DNA from: an uncultured Pontibacter sp.
Lineage (GTDB): Bacteria > Bacteroidota > Bacteroidia > Cytophagales > Hymenobacteraceae
Length of the DNA: 64,000 nt
Direction of reading: 5' to 3'
Assembly: GCF_947499215.1 (NCBI RefSeq)
Contig: NZ_CANMNI010000002.1
Location: 1-64,000 of the forward strand
Part shown: in pieces, positions 36,817-46,200 of the stretch
How positions within the stretch are numbered: the stretch's first letter is position 1
Layout of the letters: every line of letters begins with the position of its first letter
Notes under the pieces: generated by a model
Seen by the model: the letters and a program-made list of their open reading frames with translations, nothing else
The model's database searches: none
What the model was told of the DNA's origin: nothing
Program-made: the position numbers and the translations under genes

Positions 36817-37839
36817 ATGGAATTCACTATTCAACAGATTGCAGACCTTTTGAAGGGAGAAGTTGAAGGAGACAAGACAGTAAAGGTCAGTACATTAGCC
36901 AAAATCGAAGAGGCCAGCACTGGCGCACTTGCGTTTTTGTCTAATCCTAAATATGAACCATATCTTTATACAACCGGAGCAAGTGCGGTGATCGTGTCGG
37001 ATAAACTGGAGCTGAAAAAGCCCGTATCCGCCTCTCTTATTCGCGTAGCCGATCCTTACTCCAGTTTCTCAACCCTATTAGCTTATTACCACCAAGCTGT
37101 GCTCGCCTCCAAGGTGGGCGTGGAAGAGCCTTGTTTTATGGGCGCTGGCAGCGAAATAGGCGAAGGCCACTACCGCGGTGCCTTTTCTTATATTGGCAAC
37201 AACTGCAAAATCGGTCAGAATGTGCGCATCTATCCGCAGGCATACATCGGCGACAATGTGACCATCGGTGATAACACCACTATTTTCGCGGGAGTTAAAT
37301 TATACGCCAACACGGTGGTGGGTGCCAATTGCACGCTGCATGCCGGTGTGGTGCTGGGCAGCGACGGCTTCGGCTTCGCCCCGCAGGCAGACGGCACATA
37401 CAAAAATGTGCCGCAAATCGGCAACGTGGTGCTGGAAGACGACGTGAACATCGGCGCCAACACCACCATCGACTGTGCCACCATGGGCTCTACCATCATC
37501 CGCAAAGGCACCAAGATCGACAACCTCGTACAGGTGGCCCACAATGTGGAAGTAGGTCAGCATACCGTTATCGCCTCACAAACAGGTATTTCCGGCTCTA
37601 CTAAGGTAGGAAACAACTGTGTGATTGCCGGGCAGGTTGGTATCGTAGGCCATATCAGCATCGCCGACAAAACCACCATCGGAGCGCAGTCAGGCGTTTC
37701 TAAATCCGTGAAAGAGTCGGGCACTATCATTCAAGGCTCCCCAGCCTTCGACTACAAGCAAAACCTCAAAGCGATTACCGTGTTCCGCAAATTACCTGAA
37801 ATTCAGCGCGAATTAGAAGAGCTAAGAGAGAAAATCTAG
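36817..37839 (+). CDS. lpxD: UDP-3-O-(3-hydroxyacyl)glucosamine N-acyltransferase
   Basis: LpxD adds the second 3-hydroxyacyl chain in lipid A synthesis, using acyl-ACP, in the cytoplasm. The 340-residue protein has the N-terminal uridine-binding domain (IQQIADLLKGEVEGD...LAFLSNPKY) followed by a left-handed beta-helix of hexapeptide repeats (about 105-300) with GSDGFGFAP and the catalytic histidine in VAHNVEVGQHTVI, and a C-terminal helix that would form the trimer tip (FRKLPEIQRELEELREKI). It starts the lipid A block; lpxC-fabZ follows after 159 bp with a separate promoter. Confidence 0.95.
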   Translation: MEFTIQQIADLLKGEVEGDKTVKVSTLAKIEEASTGALAFLSNPKYEPYLYTTGASAVIVSDKLELKKPVSASLIRVADPYSSFSTLLAYYHQAVLASKVGVEEPCFMGAGSEIGEGHYRGAFSYIGNNCKIGQNVRIYPQAYIGDNVTIGDNTTIFAGVKLYANTVVGANCTLHAGVVLGSDGFGFAPQADGTYKNVPQIGNVVLEDDVNIGANTTIDCATMGSTIIRKGTKIDNLVQVAHNVEVGQHTVIASQTGISGSTKVGNNCVIAGQVGIVGHISIADKTTIGAQSGVSKSVKESGTIIQGSPAFDYKQNLKAITVFRKLPEIQRELEELREKI

Positions 37840-37900
37840 GTTTTTACGGCCTCCTATACCTGTGCCCTCAATTAAAATTGGCAGGCACTGTATAAAATCT

Positions 37901-37908
37901 TAAGTTTG
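37901..37908 (+). promoter_or_regulatory. Promoter before lpxC-fabZ (TTG-N20-TAAGTTTG)
   Basis: TAAGTTTG at 37901-37908 with a TTG at 37878-37880, 20 bp upstream, fits the Bacteroidota -33/-7 pattern. The start codon lies 90 bp further on. Confidence 0.6.
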
Positions 37909-37998
37909 CAGTCGCAATGCTCACCCCGCTGTAAGTCCGCTCATACTCTGTGCGCTACGATAGGATAGGCATAGCCGGAAGTAAATAACGAAACATTA

Positions 37999-39393
37999 AT
38001 GAATTATAAACAGCATACCATCAAGGGTCCGGTAACCGTATCGGGCGTTGGATTGCACACTGGTGTCGTGTCTAACATGACATTCAAGCCGGCACAGGCT
38101 AACCACGGCTACAAGTTTCAGCGCATCGACCTCGAGGGTCAGCCGATCGTGAATGTGGACGTGGACAATGTAGTGGACCTTTCCCGCGGCACGACCATCG
38201 AACAGAACGGCGCGCGCGTGAATACGGTGGAGCATACGCTGGCAGCACTGGTAGGCCTGCAGATTGACAATGTGCTGATTGAGCTCGATGGCCCGGAACC
38301 TCCGATCATGGATGGCTCTTCCATTGAATTCGTGAAAGCGCTTCTTGCAGTTGGGCTGCAGGAGCAAAACGCCCTGCGCAACTACTTCGAGATAACCGAA
38401 GGCGTGAGTTACAAAGATGAGAAACGTGGTGTAGAAATAGCCGCCCTTCCGCTCGACGACTACCGCCTGACCGTGATGGTAGATTATAATTCGCCTGTAC
38501 TGGGCAGCCAGCATGCTTCCATTACAGACATGAACCAGTTTGAAGAGGAGATTGCGCCTTGCCGCACTTTCTGTTTTCTGCACGAACTGGAGGCGCTTTA
38601 CAAGCAAAACCTGATCAAAGGCGGCGACCTGGACAATGCCATCGTGATCGTGGACCGCGTGGTGGAAGACGGCGAACTATCCTACCTGGCCGATTTGCTG
38701 GGCAAGAAAAAAGTAACCGTGGAAGAAGAGGGCATTCTGAACAACACAGAGCTGCGCTTCAAAAACGAGATGGCCCGTCACAAGCTGTTGGACCTGATGG
38801 GCGACCTTGCTTTGATTGGCCGACCGATAAAAGGACAGATCCTTGCCGCAAGACCGGGACATGCTGCCAACATCGCTTTTGCAAAGCGTGTTAAGAAACT
38901 TATACAGGAAGCTTCGATTAAGACCGTACCAACCTACGATCCGAAAAAGCCACCGGTAATGGACATCAACCAGATCGCGGCCACGTTGCCACACCGTTAC
39001 CCTTTCCTGCTCATCGATAAAATCATCCACTTAGACGAAACCACGGTGACGGGCGTTAAGAACGTGACCATGAACGAGCCTTTCTTCCAAGGCCACTTCC
39101 CGGGCAACCCTGTGCTGCCGGGCGTTATCCAGATCGAAGCGATGGCCCAGACGGGTGGCATTCTGGTGCTAAACACAGTGGAGAATCCGGAAGACTATTG
39201 GACTTATTTTCTAGGTATAGACCGCTGCCGCTTTAAGCGCAAGGTGATACCGGGTGATACTATAATTTTTAAATGTGAATTGCTTGCCCCTGTGAAACGG
39301 GGTATTGCCAAGATGTCTGGTCAGGCCTTCGTGGGCGGCCAACTGGTAATGGAGGCAGAGATGTCGGCAAGTATAGTAAAGAAAAACGCATGA
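37999..39393 (+). CDS. lpxC/fabZ: Bifunctional LpxC deacetylase / FabZ dehydratase
   Basis: A 464-residue fusion. Residues 1-305 are LpxC, the zinc deacetylase committing to lipid A: VSGVGLHTG opening, VEHTLAAL with a zinc histidine, and HKLLDLMGDLALIG with the other ligands. Residues about 318-464 are FabZ, the 3-hydroxyacyl-ACP dehydratase: LPHRYPFLLID and NEPFFQGHFPGNPVLPG with the catalytic histidine. The fusion is characteristic of Bacteroidota and joins the two enzymes that compete for 3-hydroxyacyl-ACP. Its stop overlaps the lpxA start by four bases (ATGA). Confidence 0.95.
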   Translation: MNYKQHTIKGPVTVSGVGLHTGVVSNMTFKPAQANHGYKFQRIDLEGQPIVNVDVDNVVDLSRGTTIEQNGARVNTVEHTLAALVGLQIDNVLIELDGPEPPIMDGSSIEFVKALLAVGLQEQNALRNYFEITEGVSYKDEKRGVEIAALPLDDYRLTVMVDYNSPVLGSQHASITDMNQFEEEIAPCRTFCFLHELEALYKQNLIKGGDLDNAIVIVDRVVEDGELSYLADLLGKKKVTVEEEGILNNTELRFKNEMARHKLLDLMGDLALIGRPIKGQILAARPGHAANIAFAKRVKKLIQEASIKTVPTYDPKKPPVMDINQIAATLPHRYPFLLIDKIIHLDETTVTGVKNVTMNEPFFQGHFPGNPVLPGVIQIEAMAQTGGILVLNTVENPEDYWTYFLGIDRCRFKRKVIPGDTIIFKCELLAPVKRGIAKMSGQAFVGGQLVMEAEMSASIVKKNA

Positions 39394-40181
39394 ACCAGCC
39401 GTTAGCATACATCCACCCAGAGGCTAAAATTGCCCAGAATGTGGTAGTAGAGCCCTTTTCGACCATTTACAAAAACGTAGAGATTGGAGAAGGCACTTGG
39501 ATTGGCCCCAACGTGACCATCATGGAAGGTGCCCGCATTGGCAAGAACTGCAAGGTGTACCCGGGTGCCGTTATCTCTTCTGTGCCGCAGGACCTGAAGT
39601 TCGCCGGTGAAGACACAACCGCCATCATCGGTGACAATACCGTGATCAGAGAGTGCGTAACCATCAGCCGTGGCACCATCGACAAGATGAAGACCGTGGT
39701 GGGTAGCAACTGCCTGATCATGTCTTACGCGCACATCGCACACGATTGCGTAGTAGGCGACAACTGTATCGTGGTGAACGCCGTGCAGATGGCAGGCCAC
39801 GTAGAGATGGGCGATTACGCCATCATCGGTGGTTCCAGCGCCGTGCACCAGTTTGTTAAAATCGGAGCGCATGCTATGATTTCAGGTGGCTCGCTGGTTC
39901 GCAAAGATGTGCCTCCTTATGTAAAGGCGGCGCGTGAGCCACTTACCTATGCCGGCATCAACTCTATCGGTTTGCGTCGCAGAGGCTTTAACAGCGAACA
40001 GATCAACGAAGTACAGCAAATCTACCGTATCCTGTTCATGAGCGGCAACAACACAACTGAGGCCCTCGACAAGATTGAACTGGAAATGGCACCGAGCAAA
40101 GAGCGTGACGAGATCGTGAATTTTGTGCGTAACTCCGGCCGCGGTATCATCAAGAGCTATTTCGCAAAAGATGCAAATTAA
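39390..40181 (+). CDS. lpxA: UDP-N-acetylglucosamine O-acyltransferase
   Basis: LpxA performs the first step of lipid A synthesis, acylating UDP-GlcNAc from 3-hydroxyacyl-ACP. The 263-residue protein shows a hexapeptide beta-helix (about 5-185) with catalytic histidine region YAHIAHDCVVGDNC, the VNAVQMAGHVEMGD coils, and a helical C-terminus (GLRRRGFNSEQINEVQQIYR). It overlaps the lpxC-fabZ stop by four bases and the following ABC ATPase by 11 bp, so all three are translationally coupled. Confidence 0.95.
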   Translation: MNQPLAYIHPEAKIAQNVVVEPFSTIYKNVEIGEGTWIGPNVTIMEGARIGKNCKVYPGAVISSVPQDLKFAGEDTTAIIGDNTVIRECVTISRGTIDKMKTVVGSNCLIMSYAHIAHDCVVGDNCIVVNAVQMAGHVEMGDYAIIGGSSAVHQFVKIGAHAMISGGSLVRKDVPPYVKAAREPLTYAGINSIGLRRRGFNSEQINEVQQIYRILFMSGNNTTEALDKIELEMAPSKERDEIVNFVRNSGRGIIKSYFAKDAN

Positions 40182-40821
40182 CCTAAGCAACTTAGGTAAA
40201 CGCTACAATTACGAGTGGATTTTCCGGAACCTGACCTATACCTTGGAGTCAGGCACCTCCTATGCCATCCTAGGGCATAATGGATCCGGTAAATCCACTC
40301 TTCTTACTGTTATAGCCGGGCACAACCTGCATTCTGAAGGTGAGATTACCTACCTGATAGATGGCAAGACCGTTGCTCCGGACAGAGCCTACCGCGAACT
40401 CTCGCTCACAGCGCCCTATCTTGAGCTAATAGAAGAGTTCACCCTCCTCGAGATGATCGATTTCCATACCCGCTTTAAGCCGCTTCGAAACAACCTTTCG
40501 CACAAAGAACTGGTAGAGCGTATGGGTCTGCAGAAGTCACGCAACAAGTATGTGAAGGATTTCTCATCGGGCATGAAACAGCGCCTGAAACTGGGACTGG
40601 CCATTTATTCTGACACAAAGCTACTGGTTCTCGACGAGCCCACCACCAACCTTGATCAGGAAGGCGTGAGCTGGTATCAAGAACATGTGGCGGCCAATAA
40701 GGAGGGGCGACTTATTATAGTGGGCTCCAACATCGTGCACGAGTACAGTTTCTGCGACCAGCACCTGTACATTACCGACTTCCACGTTCAGGCAAGACAG
40801 CCAAAATCAGCAAGGCAGTAG
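40171..40821 (+). CDS. ABC transporter ATP-binding protein
   Basis: A 216-residue ATPase with Walker A GHNGSGKST, signature FSSGMKQRLKLG, Walker B LLVLDEPTTNLD and a compact length, as for a stand-alone ATP-binding subunit. The frame is open from 40123, but the ATG at 40171 starts MQINLSNLGKRY, the normal first beta strand. No permease gene lies nearby, so the partner must be encoded elsewhere. Position inside the lpx operon suggests a link to the outer envelope, perhaps lipid or LPS handling, but this is inference. Confidence 0.88.
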   Translation: MQINLSNLGKRYNYEWIFRNLTYTLESGTSYAILGHNGSGKSTLLTVIAGHNLHSEGEITYLIDGKTVAPDRAYRELSLTAPYLELIEEFTLLEMIDFHTRFKPLRNNLSHKELVERMGLQKSRNKYVKDFSSGMKQRLKLGLAIYSDTKLLVLDEPTTNLDQEGVSWYQEHVAANKEGRLIIVGSNIVHEYSFCDQHLYITDFHVQARQPKSARQ

Positions 40822-40905
40822 TGTCGCTAAAGGTATAGGTATAGCTGAGATGGCAATTAGTGCAAGGTTTTTCGGGTAGCTCTACCAATTTACAGTTAAG
40901 CTCCC

Positions 40906-40913
40906 TAAATTTG
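40906..40913 (+). promoter_or_regulatory. Bacteroidota -7 element (TAAATTTG) before yebC-like gene
   Basis: TAAATTTG matches TAnnTTTG and ends 25 bp before the start codon at 40939. Confidence 0.55.
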
Positions 40914-40938
40914 TAATAGATATACGTAACCAGATACC

Positions 40939-41646
40939 ATGGGAAGAGCATTTGAATTTAGAAAAGCCCGTAAATTTAAGCGTTGGGACAAGATGTCGAA
41001 GGCTTTTACACGCCTCGGCAAGGAGATCGTAATGGCAGTAAAAGAGTCTGGTCCTAACCCGGAAACCAACTCCCGACTGCGTACGGCCATAAATAACGCC
41101 AAAGGCGTGAACATGCCGAAGGACCGCGTGGAAGCGGCCATCAAGCGTGCCTCTTCCAAAGAAGAGAAAGACTACGAAGAAGTAGTATACGAGGGCTACG
41201 GTCCGCACGGTATCGCCATTCTGGTAGAGACCGCCACAGACAACCTTAACCGCACGATTGCGAACATGCGCGTGTACTTTTCGCGGGCAGGTGGCGCTGT
41301 AGGCAAAACAGGCTCTCTGGACTTTATCTTCACGCGCAAGGGCATCTTCAAGATTGCTGCTGAAGGGCTTGACATCGAGGAACTCGAACTGGAACTAATC
41401 GACGCCGGTGCAGAAGACATTTACGAGCACGAAGGTGAGATCATCGTGGAGACTGCCTTTACCGACTTCGGTGCGATGCAGAAAGCGTTGGAAGAGAAAG
41501 GTTTGAATGTGATCAGTGCTGAGTTACAGCGTGTGCCGAACACCCGCATGGAGTTGACAGACGAGCAGGCCGAGGAGATCGAAAACTTGGTGGAGAAGAT
41601 TGAAGAGGACGACGACGTGCAGGCGGTTTACCATAACATGGCATAA
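40939..41646 (+). CDS. YebC/PmpR (TACO1) family protein
   Basis: A 235-residue cytoplasmic protein of the YebC/TACO1 family. It has the conserved opening MGRAFEFRKARKFKRWDKMS, the NxRLRTAINNAKGVNMPKDRVE helix stretch, YEGYGPHGIAILVE, and the acidic C-terminus (EKIEEDDDVQAVYHNMA). Relatives act either as DNA-binding regulators or, as shown more recently for some, as translation factors that relieve ribosome stalling at proline-rich stretches. Which applies here is open. It has its own promoter and terminator, so it is monocistronic. Confidence 0.92.
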   Translation: MGRAFEFRKARKFKRWDKMSKAFTRLGKEIVMAVKESGPNPETNSRLRTAINNAKGVNMPKDRVEAAIKRASSKEEKDYEEVVYEGYGPHGIAILVETATDNLNRTIANMRVYFSRAGGAVGKTGSLDFIFTRKGIFKIAAEGLDIEELELELIDAGAEDIYEHEGEIIVETAFTDFGAMQKALEEKGLNVISAELQRVPNTRMELTDEQAEEIENLVEKIEEDDDVQAVYHNMA

Positions 41647-41672
41647 CCCCTCGCAATGGTTTAAAGTATAGG

Positions 41673-41706
41673 GAAAGGCTGTCTGTAATCATATAGGCAG
41701 CCTTTC
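41673..41706 (+). terminator. Terminator after yebC-like gene
   Basis: Stem gaaaggctg (41673-41681) pairs with cagcctttc (41698-41706), followed by T7. Confidence 0.85.
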
Positions 41707-41730
41707 TTTTTTTGGATACCCTATCAGTCT

Positions 41731-42693
41731 ATGCTACTATACATACTGTTTATAATTGGCTTTGTATTTCTGATTAAAGGCGCCGATATGCTTGTATCGG
41801 GTGCTTCGTCAGTGGCCAAGCGTTTCAACATTTCGGACATGGTGGTAGGTCTGACGGTCGTGTCGTTTGGCACTTCCCTGCCCGAACTCATCATCAATAT
41901 TATGTCGAGTGCGCAAGGGCAGTCAGAACTTGCGATAGGCAATGTATTTGGCAGCAATGTGGCTAATCTCTTGTTGATCATAGGTATAACGGCTGTTATT
42001 TGCCCGCTACCCATTAAGCGCAACACTATCCTTACTGAGATCCCCTTCTCCCTCATCGCCACCCTGTTGGTTGGCTTTCTGGCTAATGCCGTGTTGTTCG
42101 GCGACAAAACAAGCCTTTACATAAGTCGTGTTGATGGGGGGATACTACTATTTTTCTTTGTGTTGTTCATGGCCTATATCTACAACATTGCCAAAACAAA
42201 CAAAGATGAAATAATTGAGGAAGATGAAGGCCCCATGATGAGTATACCAAAGTCGGTGCTTTTTATGGTGCTGGGAGGCGTAGGTTTGTTTTTGGGTGGT
42301 AAGTGGGTTGTAGACGGCGCTGTTTCAATTGCGCAGTCCTTCGGCTTAAGCGAGTCCTTTATCGGCTTAACCATCGTAGCGATAGGCACCTCTTTGCCGG
42401 AACTAGTTACCTCTGCCATGGCTGCTTACCGAAGAAACATCGACATTGCCATCGGTAACGTGATTGGCTCTAACATCTTCAATCTGCTTTGGATATTAGG
42501 TATAAGTGCCCTCATTAACCCGCTTCCTTTCAATGTGGTGAGTAACTCCGACATCATGGTAATGATCTTTGCCAGTACGCTGCTGATTGTTGTTATACCT
42601 ATTGGAAAAAAGAACACCATTGACCGCTGGAACGGTATCTTCTTCTTAGCTATTTATGTTGCCTACATTGTGTTTCTGATCCAGAGGGGGTAG
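41731..42693 (+). CDS. Calcium/sodium antiporter
   Basis: A 320-residue inner-membrane exchanger of the CaCA superfamily (YrbG type). It shows ten or so hydrophobic helices in two inverted halves, each with the alpha-repeat GTSLPEL: once at about residues 48-60 (FGTSLPELIINIMSS) and again at about 211-225 (GTSLPELVTSAMAA), each followed by an AIGNVxGSN segment. A cytoplasmic acidic loop (KDEIIEEDEGP, about 155-165) separates the halves. It lies downstream of a terminator with no obvious partner. Confidence 0.92.
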   Translation: MLLYILFIIGFVFLIKGADMLVSGASSVAKRFNISDMVVGLTVVSFGTSLPELIINIMSSAQGQSELAIGNVFGSNVANLLLIIGITAVICPLPIKRNTILTEIPFSLIATLLVGFLANAVLFGDKTSLYISRVDGGILLFFFVLFMAYIYNIAKTNKDEIIEEDEGPMMSIPKSVLFMVLGGVGLFLGGKWVVDGAVSIAQSFGLSESFIGLTIVAIGTSLPELVTSAMAAYRRNIDIAIGNVIGSNIFNLLWILGISALINPLPFNVVSNSDIMVMIFASTLLIVVIPIGKKNTIDRWNGIFFLAIYVAYIVFLIQRG

Positions 42694-42728
42694 GGTGAGT
42701 CAAAGAATTTAGGAGTTAGAAGTTAAGA

Positions 42729-42766
42729 ACGACCAAGGCCTGCTACTATTAGCGGGCCTTGGTCGT
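42729..42766 (+). terminator. Terminator after antiporter gene
   Basis: Stem acgaccaaggcc (42729-42740) pairs with ggccttggtcgt (42755-42766), followed by a short T-rich stretch. Confidence 0.75.
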
Positions 42767-43011
42767 TTATAAGGTAAAATACAATTTTGAGCACATGCTA
42801 CCCTATTTCAAGCCTTGAGCTTGCTTATCAAATTTGCAAAAACATTAGACCATCATTTTTATTTTAGTAAAAGGAGCGCTTTATCTACCCCTTTTTTTAC
42901 GAAGTTTGTATCAAGCCCCTTCACACGCTCCAACAGGCATACATGCTATACCCTTACACAACTCACGAGTTTATCAACTAAAAACCAATCACTTACAAGC
43001 ATTTATTAAAG

Positions 43012-43031
43012 TTGACGTAGTTTTGACGTAG
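43012..43031 (+). promoter_or_regulatory. Tandem TTGACGTAG repeats overlapping a TAnnTTTG element
   Basis: TTGACGTAG occurs at 43012-43020 and 43023-43031, 11 bp apart, about one helical turn. TAGTTTTG (43018-43025), a TAnnTTTG match, bridges the two copies. This could be a promoter with an operator for the PUL regulator encoded at 52998-55931. Confidence 0.45.
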
Positions 43032-43267
43032 TCGAAAAGTAACCATGCAGTGTCTACTTTTTATGACTTAAACCACAACTTGCTTAACATTATAACACAA
43101 AGTAACCGAGGCAGAAAGCCTACCATAACAAACAGTCGCTCTATGATGCCCACTCCTCTGAACACTGCGCCCTGTGCGCTAGAACTAAGTCAGAGCTATT
43201 ACCTAAAATGCAATTGCCGATTTCTCACCCATATAAATCGAATTTAATTATTTAACCAAAATAATTT

Positions 43268-46200
43268 ATGAGGAAGTATCTATACACATCTGTGGTTTGC
43301 CTTACCATGGCTACCTGCATCCCCTACTCCGCTTATGCAGAGAAAGCAGGTATGGCTAGGCTAAACAAAGAGAAGTTCTATGCCAAGACAATTACTGGCA
43401 CAGTAACTTCTGATACAGGCGAGCCCTTGATTGGTGCTAGTGTTTCGCTTAAGGGAACAAGCACAGGCGCTATAACCGACGCCAATGGCAATTTCTCTAT
43501 TACTGTGCCTGACAAGGGCGGTGTGTTGGTGGTTACTTACATAGGCTTCATTCAGCAGGAAGTAGCCATTAATGACCAAACCATCGTCAACATCGTGCTT
43601 AAAACAGATGCGCGAGCGCTGGAAGAGGTAGTTGTGGTAGGTTACGGTGTGCAAAAGAAGAGCGTGGTAACGGGCGCAATCTCGAGTGTACGCGCCTCCG
43701 ATCTTGAAAATCAGCAGATCACACGCGTGGAGCAAGCCCTGCAGGGCAGAACTTCAGGTGTAACCATTGCCTCTAACTCTGGAGCGCCGGGTTCTGCAGC
43801 AACAGTTCGCGTACGCGGTATAACTACTTTGAACAACAACGAACCGCTTTATGTGGTAGACGGTGTAGTAGTGAACGGAGGTATAGAATACCTGAACCAG
43901 TCTGATATTGAATCCATTGAACTATTGAAAGACGCCGCCTCAGCTGCAATTTACGGTACTCGCGGTGCGACAGGCGTTATTTTGGTGACGACCAAGAAGG
44001 GTCGCCAAGGTAGTATCAGAGTAAACTACAATGCGTATGTGGGTACGCAGGGACCTGTTCGTAAGCTAGACCTGCTCAATGCGACCCAGTATGCCACACT
44101 TCGAAACGAGGCCTATACAGCCGGCTGGCAGCCGGGGCAGACATTTGCACTGCCATACCCTGACCCACAGGCATTAGGCGAAGGCACCGACTGGCAATCA
44201 ACCGTTTTCAACGATAACGCGCTGATACAGAACCACGACTTTGCTTTGAGCGGTGGCAACGATAAGTCTACTTTCTATGCTTCTTATGGCTACCTGAACC
44301 AAGAGGGTATTGTAACAACAGAAATCTCGGGCTTTGAGCGCCACAACGTACGCTTAAACTCCACTCATAAAGTAACTAAATGGCTTACCATTGGCCAGAC
44401 CTTGGGTTATTCGCACATTAATAGCCGAGGCGGTCTTAACCCGAACACGGAGTTCGGCGGTCCGCTCAGTTCAGCTATCAACCTAGACCCAACAACTCCG
44501 GTACTCATCACCGATCCTGCTGTTTTTAATGACCCGCGCAGTGCATACTTCACTCAGCCTGTGGTTAGAAATCCACAGGGCTTCCCTTATGGTATTTCTA
44601 CCACAGTGCAGCAGGAAATGACCAACCCACTCGCTTATGTACAAACCCAATTGGGCAACTACGGATGGTCGGATAACATCATAGGCAATGCGTTTGCAGA
44701 AATCGAACCGATTAAAGGTTTGAAGTTCCGATCTACACTCGGTGGCAAAATGGCTTACTGGGGTAGCGAGAGTTACAGACCGATTTATTACCTCAATGCC
44801 TCGACAATTAGTCCGCAGACTGCGCGCAGCCGCGACCGAAGTATGGTAGTGGATTACAACATTGAGAACATTCTATCTTACACGAATTCCATTGATGGCC
44901 ACAACTTCTCTGTTTTGCTGGGCCAAGGAGCCTATAAAGACGGTGAGTTCGACGGCTTGGGCGTATCGTACAACGCTATACCTGCCAGCAATTTCGGCGA
45001 CGCTACTTTTAACCTGCAAGTGCCAACTGCCAACATCACAGCTTATGGCTACGACAACGTTGCGCACACCATCAGCTCCCTGTTCAGCCGTGTGACATAT
45101 GATTATAAGGAGCGCTACCTCTTAACAGGCATCATCCGTCGCGACGGTTCTTCCAGATTCGGTGACAGCTACAAGTATGGTTACTTCCCGTCACTTTCAC
45201 TGGGTTGGGTTGCCTCCAACGAAGCTTTCTGGCCAAGCAACCAAGTGGTGGACTACCTGAAAATACGCGGTTCTTACGGCATAGTAGGTAACGACAACAC
45301 GGGAATGCCATTTGCTTTCATCTCTACTATTGGCGCGGGCAGAAACTATACTTTCGGACCTGATGGCTATACCATCGGTTACAGCCCGAACGCTCCCGCC
45401 AACCCCGATCTGCGCTGGGAAGAAACTACCCAGTCAAACATAGGTTTCGAAACCACACTTTTCAATGCCATCAACCTGACCTTCGACTGGTACAACAAAA
45501 AGACAACGGGAATTCTGAGACCGTTAGACGTTCCAGGCTATGTAGGTTCTACTGGTCTTCCAATTGCTAACATTGCCGACATGCAGAACCGCGGTGTGGA
45601 ACTGGAACTGGGCTATAACAGACAGATGGGCGACTTCAATTTCGGCCTTACGGGTAATGCTTCTTATGTGCAAAACAAAGTTCTTGCACTTGAGTCAGGG
45701 AAAGTGTTTACAGATGCCAATGCAGCCAGTATCCATACCTTCAGCGGCTTACTCAACCGATCTTTTGTAGGGCAGCCTTTCGGCACCTTCTACGGCTACA
45801 AGACAGACGGAATCTTCCAAAATGAAGAAGAAGTAGCAAGCCACGTTAACTCAGCCGGACAAGTGATACAGCCTAATGCCAGACCAGGTGACTTCCGTTG
45901 GGTAGATGCAAACGACGATGGTGTAATTGACGCCGATGACCGTATGGTGCTTGGCAAACCACTGCCTGACTGGACTTTTGGTCTTACTTTCAACGCGTCT
46001 TGGAAAAACTTCGACTTATTAGTGTTCGGACAAGGCGTGACAGGCAATAAAATCTTCCAAGGCTTGCGCAGACTGGATGTAGCCTATGCCAACTGGCAAA
46101 CCAGAGCGCTAGGCCGCTGGACAGGCGAAGGCACTTCAAACGACTACCCAAGACTGTCTACAAGCGATCCGAATGGCAACTTCTCTAACCCATCGGACTT

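Larger units (their letters stand above)
42694..43267 (+). other. Long upstream region of the PUL
   Basis: 574 bp between the antiporter and SusC genes. It holds the terminator at 42729, an AT-rich stretch without a credible gene, the tandem TTGACGTAG repeats with TAGTTTTG at 43012-43031, and a leader of about 235 bp before the SusC start. A long leader is common upstream of SusC genes, but no known RNA element was recognised. Confidence 0.6.

Noticed and set aside
40123-40170. Upstream start of the ABC ATPase
   Set aside because: It would overlap lpxA by 59 bp; the ATG at 40171 matches the normal first strand of the fold.
42815-43009. 64-residue open frame upstream of SusC
   Set aside because: Low-complexity Ser/Thr-rich translation of AT-rich DNA with no start context; it lies in the probable promoter region.
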